From the IMG/VR virus record IMGVR_UViG_3300038441_000266, positions 1 through 41,164 of that record: a stretch of 41,164 bases of DNA. One strand, written 5' to 3'. A program made the position numbers and the translations under genes. Below the pieces are notes generated by a model that saw only the letters and a list, made by a program, of their open reading frames with translations, was not told where the DNA came from and searched no databases. This DNA comes from a virus. This document shows positions 17,221 to 23,278 of the stretch, piece by piece (position 1 is the first letter of the stretch; each line of letters begins with the position of its first letter).

Positions 17221-17842
17221 GCTTGCTCACCTCAGCAGCAACCTCGTCAACGCTGATACCGGGGAAGGCCTTGAGCAGGCGAGCTGCCTCACGAGCCGTC
17301 TGCATCCGGATACGTCGGGTGTCGACCTCCTCCGAGCCACCAGTGACTTCGTGGAGGAGCCTCATGATGGCCAGCAGCTCAGCTTCGGCCTTGTGAAGCT
17401 CCTGGACCCAGACGGAGGTGCTGGCCCTCTTGGTCTGGGTCTGCTGAGTGCCGGACTTACTCTGGACGGTGCCTTCGATGTCGTACTCGGTGAGGACCTC
17501 ATTGTCCACGAGTCGACCGATGTGCCTCTGCACAGGATCAGAGCTGATCTTGATCCGGAGGGCGATGATGTCTGTGAGCTTGTTCCGAGCGAGCTTGGTC
17601 AGCTCCTCCTCGATGGAGATGCTGCCAGCGTCCGGGCTAATGCCCCATAGCTGAGAGGCCTGCTGGCTGACGCTGGCCCTCTTTCCCGCTCGGACGCTGG
17701 CAGCAGTGCCTCCACCATGACTCTTGCACACCGTCAAGCCTGGAACGGCTGAGCGACGGCACGGCTGACCCGCTGTCGTCAGAGCACGGCAGACGCGGCT
17801 GGACCCTTGGTCCTGGCTGTGAGCGCGCTGCTGGGGAGGCAT
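17210..17842 (-). CDS. terS: Terminase small subunit-like protein with zinc motif
   Basis: 210 residues from ATG 17842. The motif C-RALTTAGQPCRRSAVPG-LTVCKSHGG (three Cys and one His) is the short zinc motif seen in phage small-terminase-like proteins. Helical segments follow (SIEEELTKLARNKLTDII, QELHKAEAELLAIMRLLHEV). Upstream of terL, as expected. The start is set by a promoter whose -10 box ends 6 bases before the ATG, predicting a leaderless mRNA; an in-frame start at 17878 would lie within the promoter. Probably binds the packaging site. Confidence 0.8.
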   Translation of the reverse strand: MPPQQRAHSQDQGSSRVCRALTTAGQPCRRSAVPGLTVCKSHGGGTAASVRAGKRASVSQQASQLWGISPDAGSISIEEELTKLARNKLTDIIALRIKISSDPVQRHIGRLVDNEVLTEYDIEGTVQSKSGTQQTQTKRASTSVWVQELHKAEAELLAIMRLLHEVTGGSEEVDTRRIRMQTAREAARLLKAFPGISVDEVAAEVSKRAS

Positions 17843-17848
17843 AGGCCA

Positions 17849-17878
17849 AGTATAGGGCCTACCCCTCCCCGAGCGCAA
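17849..17878 (-). promoter_or_regulatory. Late promoter for terminase operon (TTGCGC-18-TATACT), leaderless
   Basis: On the minus strand TTGCGC (17878-17873), 18 bases, TATACT (17854-17849), then 6 bases and the ATG of the small terminase gene. It shares TTGCGCTC with the plus-strand promoters. It should drive the head genes. Confidence 0.75.
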
Positions 17879-17937
17879 GCGCGACTCCTGGCGTCTGCAG
17901 GCCCTCTAGCGTAGCTAAGCCAGGCCTCAGGCCACAC

Positions 17938-18321
17938 TCAGCCGAGGTCCGCAGCTCCATCCTCCTGGGCACGGCTGTACCCTGCCAGGATGGCGGTCTC
18001 CACGAGCTTCTGGACGTCAGCCCAGTCGCAGAAGCCGAGCGAGAGCTGGTTCGGAGTGTTCTCGATGATGCTCAGGGCCAAGGCCTTGACCTCGTCCCCA
18101 GCGTCGGGGATGCCGAGGTCGGCGAGCACCGAGTCCAGCCGCTCAGGCTGGTGAACCCCACGAGCCATCTCACTCCGCATGATGGCCTGAGCCGGTGTCA
18201 CCGAGTAGTCCATCCGCTTGAGGGCCTTGACCTTGCGCTTGTGCTTCCTCGACACCGGTCGCTCCTCTGCGAGGTCGTCGTCAGGCTGGTCGTACATCGC
18301 CGTCTCCTGCTCCTGCGACAT
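17938..18321 (-). CDS. Unknown protein before the terminase genes
   Basis: 127 residues. Acidic N terminus, a basic stretch SRKHKRKVKALKRM (24-37), then helices (LDSVLADLGI, DEVKALALSIIENT, WADVQKLVETAILAGYSRAQ). The start ATG overlaps the upstream stop (TGATG). No known domain; the basic stretch would allow nucleic acid binding. It is separated from the terminase promoter by about 60 bases, so it is probably transcribed from the divergent region. Confidence 0.7.
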   Translation of the reverse strand: MSQEQETAMYDQPDDDLAEERPVSRKHKRKVKALKRMDYSVTPAQAIMRSEMARGVHQPERLDSVLADLGIPDAGDEVKALALSIIENTPNQLSLGFCDWADVQKLVETAILAGYSRAQEDGAADLG

Positions 18322-18590
18322 CAGGCGTGCCAGTAGTGGTTCGGCGACACCGAGTAGTAGACCACGTTCGCCCAGAGCACCACGACCCCGAGGATCAGGT
18401 GCAGAGTGAGCGAGTGCCCCTTCTGCTGACGGACGTACTGTGCTCGGTCCGCCGACTGCTTGACCGGCTTGTGCTCGAACTGCCGAGCCGGATTGGCGTG
18501 ATGCTGCGAGGCAGGCACCGGAGTGGGAAGCTGGATGGGGACTGGAGGCTGTTCCGGGTGGAACGTGGCCTCCGACTTGTCGTTCGACAT
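18321..18590 (-). CDS. Small protein with one C-terminal membrane helix
   Basis: 89 residues. Pro/His/Gln-rich hydrophilic N terminus (residues 1-65), then one hydrophobic segment LHLILGVVVLWANVVYYSV (about 64-82), so a single-pass, tail-anchored membrane protein. AAGGAG lies 8 bases before the ATG. First gene leftward from the divergent region, which hints at early or separate expression. Function unknown. Confidence 0.7.
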   Translation of the reverse strand: MSNDKSEATFHPEQPPVPIQLPTPVPASQHHANPARQFEHKPVKQSADRAQYVRQQKGHSLTLHLILGVVVLWANVVYYSVSPNHYWHA

Positions 18591-18624
18591 GAGGTGGACT
18601 CCTTGTGTGATGCGAATGTTTGGA

Positions 18625-18736
18625 GTGGGCCTGCTAGCTGCTCATCCCGGCTCCTCTGTCGATCTCCCCTAAGGGCCTACAGTCGAGGTTACCGGAGCCA
18701 CTCGGCTCCCGAAGGTTACCGAGCCAGCAGGCCCAC
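18625..18736. repeat. Nested inverted repeat, possible structured RNA or origin element
   Basis: GTGGGCCTGCT (18625-18635) is the exact complement of AGCAGGCCCAC (18726-18736), closing a ~112-base segment. Inside, GGAGCC-ACTC-GGCTCC forms a hairpin, and AGGTTACCGGAGCC and AGGTTACCGAGCC are near-identical direct repeats on either side of it. No promoter is evident for it on either strand. Confidence 0.6.
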
Positions 18737-18787
18737 AACCCAAGCATGCCCCATCTCAGCCTCCTCCGCAAGCCCTGACCGGAGATC

Positions 18788-18949
18788 GTGTACTACCCAG
18801 ACTGCGAGCCGGACTGCGATGGCGTGCGTCCCAGGGCCGAAGGCCCGAGGGGGACGTGCGTCACTCCCGAGCAGCAGGCATTCAAGAGCAGTCGTACCGA
18901 TGTCCTCAGCTCCTGCCCTCCCTTAGCACCTTCGGTGCCGGTCGGGTAG
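18788..18949 (+). CDS. Possible small Cys-containing protein
   Basis: 53 codons from GTG to TAG. The product has CEPDCDG near the N terminus, then RGTC and SSCPP, which could be a zinc site. GGAG ends 3 bases before the GTG, too close for a good ribosome site, and no promoter is clear. A short GCACC-TTC-GGTGC hairpin overlaps its 3 prime end. May be chance; the composition is protein-like but the evidence is weak. Confidence 0.3.
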   Translation: MYYPDCEPDCDGVRPRAEGPRGTCVTPEQQAFKSSRTDVLSSCPPLAPSVPVG

Positions 18950-18956
18950 TAAGAGT

Positions 18957-18992
18957 GTGATTATACTATAGTAGCGCGCACGCGTGATTATA
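18957..18992. repeat. AT-rich island with direct repeat GTGATTATA
   Basis: GTGATTATA occurs at 18957-18965 and 18984-18992 (27-base period), with the palindrome ACTATAGT after the first copy and an alternating CG-rich stretch between. On the minus strand each repeat reads TATAATCAC, so each could be a -10 box or an operator half. AT content stands out in this genome. Confidence 0.55.
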
Positions 18993-19023
18993 GGTTATCT
19001 TTAAGGGCCTCCCAGAATCGCAC

Positions 19024-19052
19024 TTGCGCTGGCTGGCAGCACGAGGCAAGCT
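19024..19052 (+). promoter_or_regulatory. Possible weak promoter of the rightward unit (TTGCGC-17-CAAGCT)
   Basis: TTGCGCT at 19024 matches the -35 box of the other promoters, but the hexamer 17 bases on (CAAGCT) is a poor -10. It is the only such box before the first rightward gene; the start site may instead lie in the AT-rich island just upstream. Confidence 0.35.
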
Positions 19053-19084
19053 AGGCCCACAACCCCATCGCCTGAGGAGGCACC

Positions 19085-19417
19085 ATGACCCCTGTACCGA
19101 CCACTCCCGAGCAGCGCATCCAGGAGGCCTTCGAGCGATGCAACGAGGAGATCAAGCGCTTCCAGCAGCGAGTGGCAGAGGCAGTCCGGGAGTTCGAGAG
19201 GGTCTACGCTGAGACGGTAGTCAAGGCCACACTCAGCAACTCCTGGACCACGACGCAGACGCACACCGAGTGCGTGGACTGCGAGGCAGCAGTCGAGATG
19301 GCCATCCAGCATGCGACGAACCTCCGGATCCTCTCAGCCAAGTGGACCATCGCCACACCGTACTCGGAGATGCCGAGCCTGGCAGTCGAGCACGTCGGCA
19401 CGGCAGACCGCTCGTGA
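19085..19417 (+). CDS. Unknown early protein, helical
   Basis: 110 residues; GAGGAGG precedes the ATG by 5 bases. Residues 8-50 form a long charged helix (EQRIQEAFERCNEEIKRFQQ onward), then CVDCEAAVEMAIQHATNL, where a Cys pair sits before a second helix. First gene of the rightward unit; stop overlaps the next start by 4 bases (GTGA). No known domain. Confidence 0.7.
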   Translation: MTPVPTTPEQRIQEAFERCNEEIKRFQQRVAEAVREFERVYAETVVKATLSNSWTTTQTHTECVDCEAAVEMAIQHATNLRILSAKWTIATPYSEMPSLAVEHVGTADRS

Positions 19418-19770
19418 ACACCGACCGGCGGAAGGCCTGTGAGGTCACCATCGCACTCCTCGTGGAGTGCCACCACATCGGCCTCATCAGCGACGAGTCC
19501 CACCTTGCCATCACGGACACTCTGAAGCACCTCCAGCAGCAGGAGTTCTGGCAGCTCCGGAACCAGGAGAAGCACGAGGGCAAGAACGCCTCAACCGACA
19601 CTCAGCTTGCCATCTGTCGAGTAGCTCTCCCGGCACTGGACGCGGCGATTGTGGCCTGGAATGCCGACGACTTCGAGGAGGTCATCCGACAGCTCACCCT
19701 AGCAGCGAGTACGAACGGCAAGGCTCCCGAGAAAACTTCCAGGAAGGGTTTGCGCTCAACTCGGAAGTAA
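19414..19770 (+). CDS. Unknown early protein
   Basis: 118 residues from GTG 19414, chosen because GTGA overlaps the preceding stop; nearer in-frame starts would leave a gap. Content: TDRRKACEVTIALLVECHHI, then HLQQQEFWQLRNQ and ALDAAIVAWNADDFEEVIRQ, all helical. The last codons (GLRSTRK) are written by the -35 box of the next promoter. Function not recognised. Confidence 0.7.
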   Translation: MNTDRRKACEVTIALLVECHHIGLISDESHLAITDTLKHLQQQEFWQLRNQEKHEGKNASTDTQLAICRVALPALDAAIVAWNADDFEEVIRQLTLAASTNGKAPEKTSRKGLRSTRK

Positions 19771-19778
19771 GCAACAAT
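19750..19778 (+). promoter_or_regulatory. Promoter TTGCGC-17-AACAAT before the DUF2786-like gene
   Basis: TTGCGC (19750-19755), 17 bases ending GAAGTAAGC, AACAAT (19773-19778). No ATG follows at 6 bases; the gene it serves starts at GTG 19827 with its own AGGAG, so this copy makes a mRNA with a ~42-base leader. Confidence 0.75.
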
Positions 19779-19826
19779 CAATCTTGTGAGCAGCTCAGCT
19801 CACTTCAACCCCGACAGGAGTCCACC

Positions 19827-20567
19827 GTGTCAGACAAGATCCAGGAGCGCATCGCCCTCCTCCTCAACAAGGCCGAGAGCACGACCGCACACGAGGCAGA
19901 GGCCCTCCGCGAAGCCGCTGAGAAGCTCATGCAGAAGTACCTCATCGACCAGTCGGTCATCGACGAGCGTCGGGCCAAGCAGGGCAAGGCCTCCGAGAAG
20001 ATCGTCGAGGAGCGGCTGGACTTCACCGGTGCGTACCGTGGCGAGATGCTCCACCTCTGCTCGAACGTCGTGCGAGGCCTCGGTACCCTCCGGGCCATGC
20101 AGTACACCGGAGGCAAGGGCAAGGTCTTCTCCTTCTACCTGGTCGGCTTCGAGTCTGATGTGGCTCAGGCCAAGCTCCTCATCAACTCGCTCCAGGTCCA
20201 GGCCGCTGTCGCGGTCCGGGCATGGTGGAAGGACGGCAACCAGTCGTACTACGCTGGTGAGTCGACCTACAACCAGGAGAAGGCACGCAGGAGCTTCGTC
20301 CACGGCTTCGGCTCGGGTGTCGGTGTGCGCATGGTTCAGAACCGTCGCACCATCGTCCAGGAGGAGACCTCGACCGGTACTGAGCTGGTGCTGGTGGCTC
20401 GCAAGGACCGGGTCGACTCCTACATGGACGCCAAGACCGGTCTGCGTCGCGGTCGCGCTCGCTCGGCGACCGCTGGAGGGTCCGCTGCTGTGGACGGATA
20501 CGAGGCTGGCAAGCAGGCCAACACTGGCGAAAAGGGCCTCGGCAACACCAAGTCCATCGGCCGCTGA
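19827..20567 (+). CDS. DUF2786-like protein
   Basis: 246 residues from GTG 19827, with AGGAG 6 bases upstream (the same GGAGTCCACC leader is found before the DNA polymerase). The N terminus KIQERIALLLNKAESTTAHE, EAEALREAAEKLMQKY is the DUF2786 signature (from memory). A conserved-looking middle (FSFYLVGFESDVAQAKLLIN) follows, and a basic, Gly-rich C terminus (GRARSATAGGSAAVDGYEAG). Proteins of this type are common in actinobacteria and their phages; role unknown, possibly nucleic acid-related. CGT/CGC codons suggest strong expression. Confidence 0.8.
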   Translation: MSDKIQERIALLLNKAESTTAHEAEALREAAEKLMQKYLIDQSVIDERRAKQGKASEKIVEERLDFTGAYRGEMLHLCSNVVRGLGTLRAMQYTGGKGKVFSFYLVGFESDVAQAKLLINSLQVQAAVAVRAWWKDGNQSYYAGESTYNQEKARRSFVHGFGSGVGVRMVQNRRTIVQEETSTGTELVLVARKDRVDSYMDAKTGLRRGRARSATAGGSAAVDGYEAGKQANTGEKGLGNTKSIGR

Positions 20568-20574
20568 GCTAGTC

Positions 20575-20598
20575 GAGGGAGGCCTTCGGGCCTCCCTC
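20575..20598 (+). terminator. Hairpin with UUCG loop
   Basis: GAGGGAGGCC-TTCG-GGCCTCCCTC, 10 perfect pairs with the very stable cUUCGg loop, 8 bases after the stop. No U run follows, and the next gene has no own promoter, so it may be partial. Confidence 0.7.
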
Positions 20599-20620
20599 CC
20601 ACAATCTAAGGAGAAGTATC

Positions 20621-21187
20621 ATGGCACGTATCTACACCAAGAAGACCAGCCGAGTCGCACACGTGTGCGGACGAGGAGGTCATGAGATCCCCAAGGGTGA
20701 TGGCTACTACACTGCTGCTCCCGGCTTCCGAGGTCGGGAGATCTACCGGTGCTTCCAGCATCCCTTCCGGCCCTCCGAGCTGACCACGTCGCTCACGTCG
20801 CAGCCCCTGGCAGCACAGGAGGCCTTGGAAGAAGCCCTGGCCACACTGGAGCAGGGCGACTGGGACGGTCTCCGTAGCTCGCTGGAGGAGTTCGCCTCAG
20901 AGGTCCGCGACTACGCTGACCAGCGTGAGCAGGCCCTTGACGCATGGGAGAACGGCAACTCCATGCTGGAGGAGCTGAACGACACCGCACAGAACGCTGC
21001 GGACGAGGCTGAACAGCTTGCCGACAACGTCCAGGAGTTCGAGGAGGAAGAGCCTGACCGCGACGCCGAGTGGGACTCAGACGAGGCCTACGAGGAGGCT
21101 CTGGAAGCCTGGCAGCAGGAGGCCGAAGAGGCCTGGGAGGCAGCAGTCAACGAGGCCCTCGACAACGCACAGTCCTTGGAATTCTAG
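20621..21187 (+). CDS. Unknown protein with N-terminal Cys/His motif and long acidic coiled coil
   Basis: 188 residues. AAGGAG lies 8 bases before the ATG. The first 45 residues hold HVCGRGGHEIPKGDGYYTAA and YRCFQHPF, a possible zinc-binding module of the kind seen in many phage proteins handling incoming DNA or host factors. Residues 60-188 are very acidic and helical (VQEFEEEEPDRDAEWDSDEA). The acidic part might mimic DNA, but nothing proves that. It lies between two UUCG hairpins. Confidence 0.75.
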   Translation: MARIYTKKTSRVAHVCGRGGHEIPKGDGYYTAAPGFRGREIYRCFQHPFRPSELTTSLTSQPLAAQEALEEALATLEQGDWDGLRSSLEEFASEVRDYADQREQALDAWENGNSMLEELNDTAQNAADEAEQLADNVQEFEEEEPDRDAEWDSDEAYEEALEAWQQEAEEAWEAAVNEALDNAQSLEF

Positions 21188-21190
21188 GGA

Positions 21191-21219
21191 TTGCGCTCAA
21201 CCTAGAAGTGAGCTATAAT
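21191..21219 (+). promoter_or_regulatory. Promoter TTGCGC-17-TATAAT, leaderless
   Basis: TTGCGC (21191-21196), 17 bases ending GAAGTGAGC, TATAAT (21214-21219), then 6 bases and ATG 21226. The best -10 box of the family. Confidence 0.85.
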
Positions 21220-21225
21220 CTAACT

Positions 21226-21546
21226 ATGAGCACACACGAGAACCCCTCCGCCAGCCAGGTCTCTGCCTTCCTGGCATCCAACGGCTGGTCCCCCGCTGAG
21301 GTCGCTGACCTCCTCCTGGTCCACTCCGAGTACGTCACCGAGGATGGCCACACTACCGTCGACCGCGACTTCTGGACCTTCACCGCTATGGGCCACGAGT
21401 ACGACCCGAACGTCGCCGACAAGCGCATCTGGTCGGCCACCAAGGTCTGGTTCAACCAGCTCGACCCGAGCGTCCAGTGGCGCGATCTCAGCGAGGCTGA
21501 GCGTGTCGGTGCTCGTGAGGCCTTCCTCGACGAGTTCACCAGCTAG
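21226..21546 (+). CDS. Small protein from a leaderless promoter, unknown
   Basis: 106 residues from ATG 21226. The start is fixed by the promoter (6 bases after TATAAT); the frame is open further upstream but that lies in the previous gene. The protein has SQVSAFLASNGWSPAEVADL, a UBA-like or helix-turn-helix-like start, then FWTFTAMGHEYDPNVADK. Codons are CGC/CGT and GTC/GAC-rich. Likely an early, strongly made host-takeover protein, by position only. Confidence 0.8.
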   Translation: MSTHENPSASQVSAFLASNGWSPAEVADLLLVHSEYVTEDGHTTVDRDFWTFTAMGHEYDPNVADKRIWSATKVWFNQLDPSVQWRDLSEAERVGAREAFLDEFTS

Positions 21547-21552
21547 TCCCCT

Positions 21553-21576
21553 GAGGGAGGGCTTCGGCCCTCCCTC
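21553..21576 (+). terminator. Second UUCG hairpin terminator
   Basis: GAGGGAGGGC-TTCG-GCCCTCCCTC, 10 perfect pairs, 6 bases after the stop. Same design as the hairpin at 20575. Confidence 0.75.
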
Positions 21577-21598
21577 CCTACAGCCCAAGGAGGGCATG

Positions 21599-21784
21599 AT
21601 GGACACCTTCGTACAGCCGATGCAGGCACCGAGCGACCACGAGCTTCGGGCGCAACTCCGCAAGGCCCGGATCGACAACCTGATCCTGGAGAAGAAGCTG
21701 GCTCACGCCAACAAGCAGATCGAGCAGTACAAGCTCAGCGCTGCTCTCCTCCAGGAGATGTCAGCAGACCCGAGCTGTCCGTAA
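21599..21784 (+). CDS. Small coiled-coil protein
   Basis: 61 residues. Two ATG codons stand in tandem (21596, 21599); AAGGAGG ends 4 bases before the second, which I take as start. HELRAQLRKARIDNLILEKK followed by ANKQIEQYKLSAALLQEMS is one long amphipathic helix. Downstream of a terminator, so expression is probably low. Unknown role. Confidence 0.65.
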   Translation: MDTFVQPMQAPSDHELRAQLRKARIDNLILEKKLAHANKQIEQYKLSAALLQEMSADPSCP

Positions 21785-21788
21785 GACC

Positions 21789-21824
21789 CTGGCCTCGCTG
21801 CTCTAGCGCTAGTAGCGAGGCCAG
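21789..21824 (+). terminator. Inverted repeat before the modification operon
   Basis: CTGGCCTCGCT (21789-21799) and AGCGAGGCCAG (21814-21824) pair perfectly over 11 bases. The 14-base loop holds the palindrome CTAGCGCTAG. It isolates the next operon from upstream transcription; it could also bind a regulator. Confidence 0.65.
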
Positions 21825-21828
21825 CCCC

Positions 21829-21857
21829 TTGTGGGGAAAAGTTCAGTGCGCTATACT
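21829..21857 (+). promoter_or_regulatory. Promoter of the modification operon (TTGTGG-17-TATACT)
   Basis: TTGTGG (21829-21834), 17 bases, TATACT (21852-21857). Predicted start near 21864, at the first base of the GCTGGTA/TACCAGC inverted repeat. Leader about 42 bases with AAGGAGG before ATG 21906. Confidence 0.7.
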
Positions 21858-21863
21858 AGGGTT

Positions 21864-21882
21864 GCTGGTACCCCATACCAGC
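21864..21882 (+). promoter_or_regulatory. Inverted repeat GCTGGTA-5-TACCAGC at the operon start
   Basis: Seven perfect pairs around CCCCA, beginning at the predicted transcript start. It could be an operator for a repressor or a 5 prime stem that stabilises the mRNA; sequence cannot tell which. Confidence 0.5.
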
Positions 21883-21905
21883 CTAGTCCACAAGGAGGAA
21901 GCAAC

Positions 21906-22694
21906 ATGACGTTGCACAAGAACTCGATCGATGATGTCGTACAGGCCCTGGCCTCCGCTCCGATCGATGAGCGTACCGGCAACCGAGTGCTCTACTCGGT
22001 CGACTGGATCGCCGACAAGCCGAGCATGATTGGCAACACGAACCCCGACTGGGTCCGCCGAGAGCTGGACTGGTTCTTCAGCGGCTCGGACGCTCTGGCC
22101 GACATGGAGGAGCCGGTACCTGCCCTGTTCAAGGCCTGTGCTGGCGACGACGGCAAGGTCAACTCAGCGTATGGCCACATCCTCTTCACGCCTCAGTGGT
22201 CGCCTCGGCGAGTCACGAGCAGCCTGTTCGACCGAGTGGTGAGCACGTTCATGCACGAGGGCCTGGGCACGAGGCACGCAGTCGCCATCATCAGCGACCG
22301 CGACATTCACGAGCTGAGCCGCTTTAACGGCCGGAACGACTTCATCTGCACGAACGCTCTCAACTTCATGATCGACGACGACAACCGACTGCACATCATT
22401 GCTCAGATGAGGAGCATGGATGCCGTGTTCGGGTACCGTGCCGACTGGTCCATGTGGAACGCTCTCATGGACTACCTCCTCGGCAACTTGGAGATGGCCT
22501 ACCCCGAGCTTCAGCGAGGCGACATCACGTTCCAGGTCGCCAACCTCCACGTCTACCCTCGGCACTTCCAGCTCCTCTCCGACACCGCTCAGGACATCGA
22601 CGACCGGCTGGACCGGAGGGTCTGGCAGGAGCAGGAGAAGCGGCTGAGCACCGGCAGCGGAACTCTCGAGACGCTCTTCGCTGAGGACTTCTGA
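21906..22694 (+). CDS. Thymidylate-synthase-fold enzyme, predicted dCMP hydroxymethylase
   Basis: 262 residues. Motifs align with thymidylate synthase: catalytic Cys148 in FICTNALNFMID, MRSMDAVFG with Arg169 and Asp172 (E. coli Arg166, Asp169), and LHVYPRH with His215 and Tyr217 (E. coli His207, Tyr209). The residue matching E. coli Asn177, which reads uracil, is Asp180; Asp there marks dCMP enzymes such as T4 dCMP hydroxymethylase. Expected reaction: dCMP plus methylene-tetrahydrofolate to 5-hydroxymethyl-dCMP, or 5-methyl-dCMP with dihydrofolate formed. Cys-to-Arg spacing is one residue longer than in E. coli. First gene of a block with a kinase, glycosyltransferase and MazG-like protein, which argues for base modification rather than plain dTMP supply. 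Confidence 0.85.
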   Translation: MTLHKNSIDDVVQALASAPIDERTGNRVLYSVDWIADKPSMIGNTNPDWVRRELDWFFSGSDALADMEEPVPALFKACAGDDGKVNSAYGHILFTPQWSPRRVTSSLFDRVVSTFMHEGLGTRHAVAIISDRDIHELSRFNGRNDFICTNALNFMIDDDNRLHIIAQMRSMDAVFGYRADWSMWNALMDYLLGNLEMAYPELQRGDITFQVANLHVYPRHFQLLSDTAQDIDDRLDRRVWQEQEKRLSTGSGTLETLFAEDF

Positions 22695-22981
22695 TGAGCG
22701 TCTGGGACGTGGTCAGGGCCTCGCTTGAGTTCACCCTTGGAGTGTTCGCCTGGGTCTTCTTGCTGCTGGTGGTGGCAGGAGCTGTGATCCTCATCTTCGC
22801 TGTGCTGGTGGGTCTGGTGCGCTCGGTGCGAGCAGCAGCCACACCGAGGCCTCGCAAGTCCGAGTACGACGAGGTGTACCGTACCCTCGGCGACATCGCT
22901 GAGGAGCTGAAGCGCATGCGAGCAGACGGCATGACCAAGGAGTCCATCGAGTACGCACTGACTCAGGTCTTCTACAAGTAA
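22694..22981 (+). CDS. Small membrane protein of the modification block
   Basis: 95 residues; ATG overlaps the previous stop (TGATG). One long hydrophobic segment (about 14-44, VFAWVFLLLVVAGAVILIFA onward) may be one or two passes. A charged cytoplasmic tail follows with KSEYDEVYRTLGDIAEELKR. Coupled to the dCMP enzyme gene, but no modification role is evident. Possible superinfection or envelope protein. Confidence 0.7.
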   Translation: MSVWDVVRASLEFTLGVFAWVFLLLVVAGAVILIFAVLVGLVRSVRAAATPRPRKSEYDEVYRTLGDIAEELKRMRADGMTKESIEYALTQVFYK

Positions 22982-22988
22982 CCAAGCT

Positions 22989-23026
22989 CCCTCCTGCCTC
23001 GTGAACACCGAGCCGAGGCAGGAGGG
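22989..23026 (+). terminator. Long hairpin after the membrane protein gene
   Basis: CCCTCCTGCCTCG (22989-23001) pairs over 13 bases with CGAGGCAGGAGGG (23014-23026). No U run. It splits the block in two, with no clear promoter afterwards, so read-through is needed for the glycosyltransferase gene. Confidence 0.7.
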
Positions 23027-23050
23027 GCGATCCTAGCAGAGAGGGCCGAC

Positions 23051-23278
23051 GTGGCTCAGTCAGTACGACTCCATGGAGGCCCTTGGCATGGACGGATCAC
23101 AAGCGTGCCAGATGGGCATACGCACTTCCACATCAGGACGCCTCTCGACGCTGTCTCCTTCTACGAGGAGGAGGACATTCGGCAGATCGAGAGCATACCG
23201 TACCGGGAGGGCACGTACTCCCGAGTGGCAGGCTACGAGCACGACTTCGAATGGGACGGATGGGTAAGCCATGGATAA
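23051..23278 (+). CDS. Small unknown protein before the glycosyltransferase
   Basis: 75 residues from a GTG with a GAGAGGG-type site about 7 bases upstream. Motifs LHGGPWHGRITSVPDGHTHF and FYEEEDIRQIESIPY recall small conserved actinophage proteins with no assigned role. The end overlaps the glycosyltransferase start by 8 bases, so the two are coupled. Confidence 0.7.
   Translation: MAQSVRLHGGPWHGRITSVPDGHTHFHIRTPLDAVSFYEEEDIRQIESIPYREGTYSRVAGYEHDFEWDGWVSHG

Larger units (their letters stand above)
18591..19084. other. Divergent intergenic region, 494 bases
   Basis: Separates leftward and rightward transcription units. It holds an 11-base-pair closing inverted repeat (18625-18736) with nested repeats, one weak 53-codon plus-strand ORF (18788-18949), an AT-rich island with two copies of GTGATTATA (18957-18992), and one TTGCGC box (19024). 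It is the best candidate for a replication origin and for main early regulation, but neither is shown by sequence alone. No tRNA cloverleaf could be found. Confidence 0.7.

Noticed and set aside
18591-19084. tRNA genes or a CRISPR array in the divergent region
   Set aside because: The hairpins do not form a cloverleaf with a TTC loop, and only two non-identical copies of each direct repeat are present.
19786-20685. Plus-strand ORF of 299 codons starting at a GTG 7 bases after the AACAAT box at 19773
   Set aside because: The position tempts one to call a leaderless gene, but the product is Ser/Arg/Pro-rich low complexity, is the shadow of the DUF2786-like frame and runs through the terminator hairpin.
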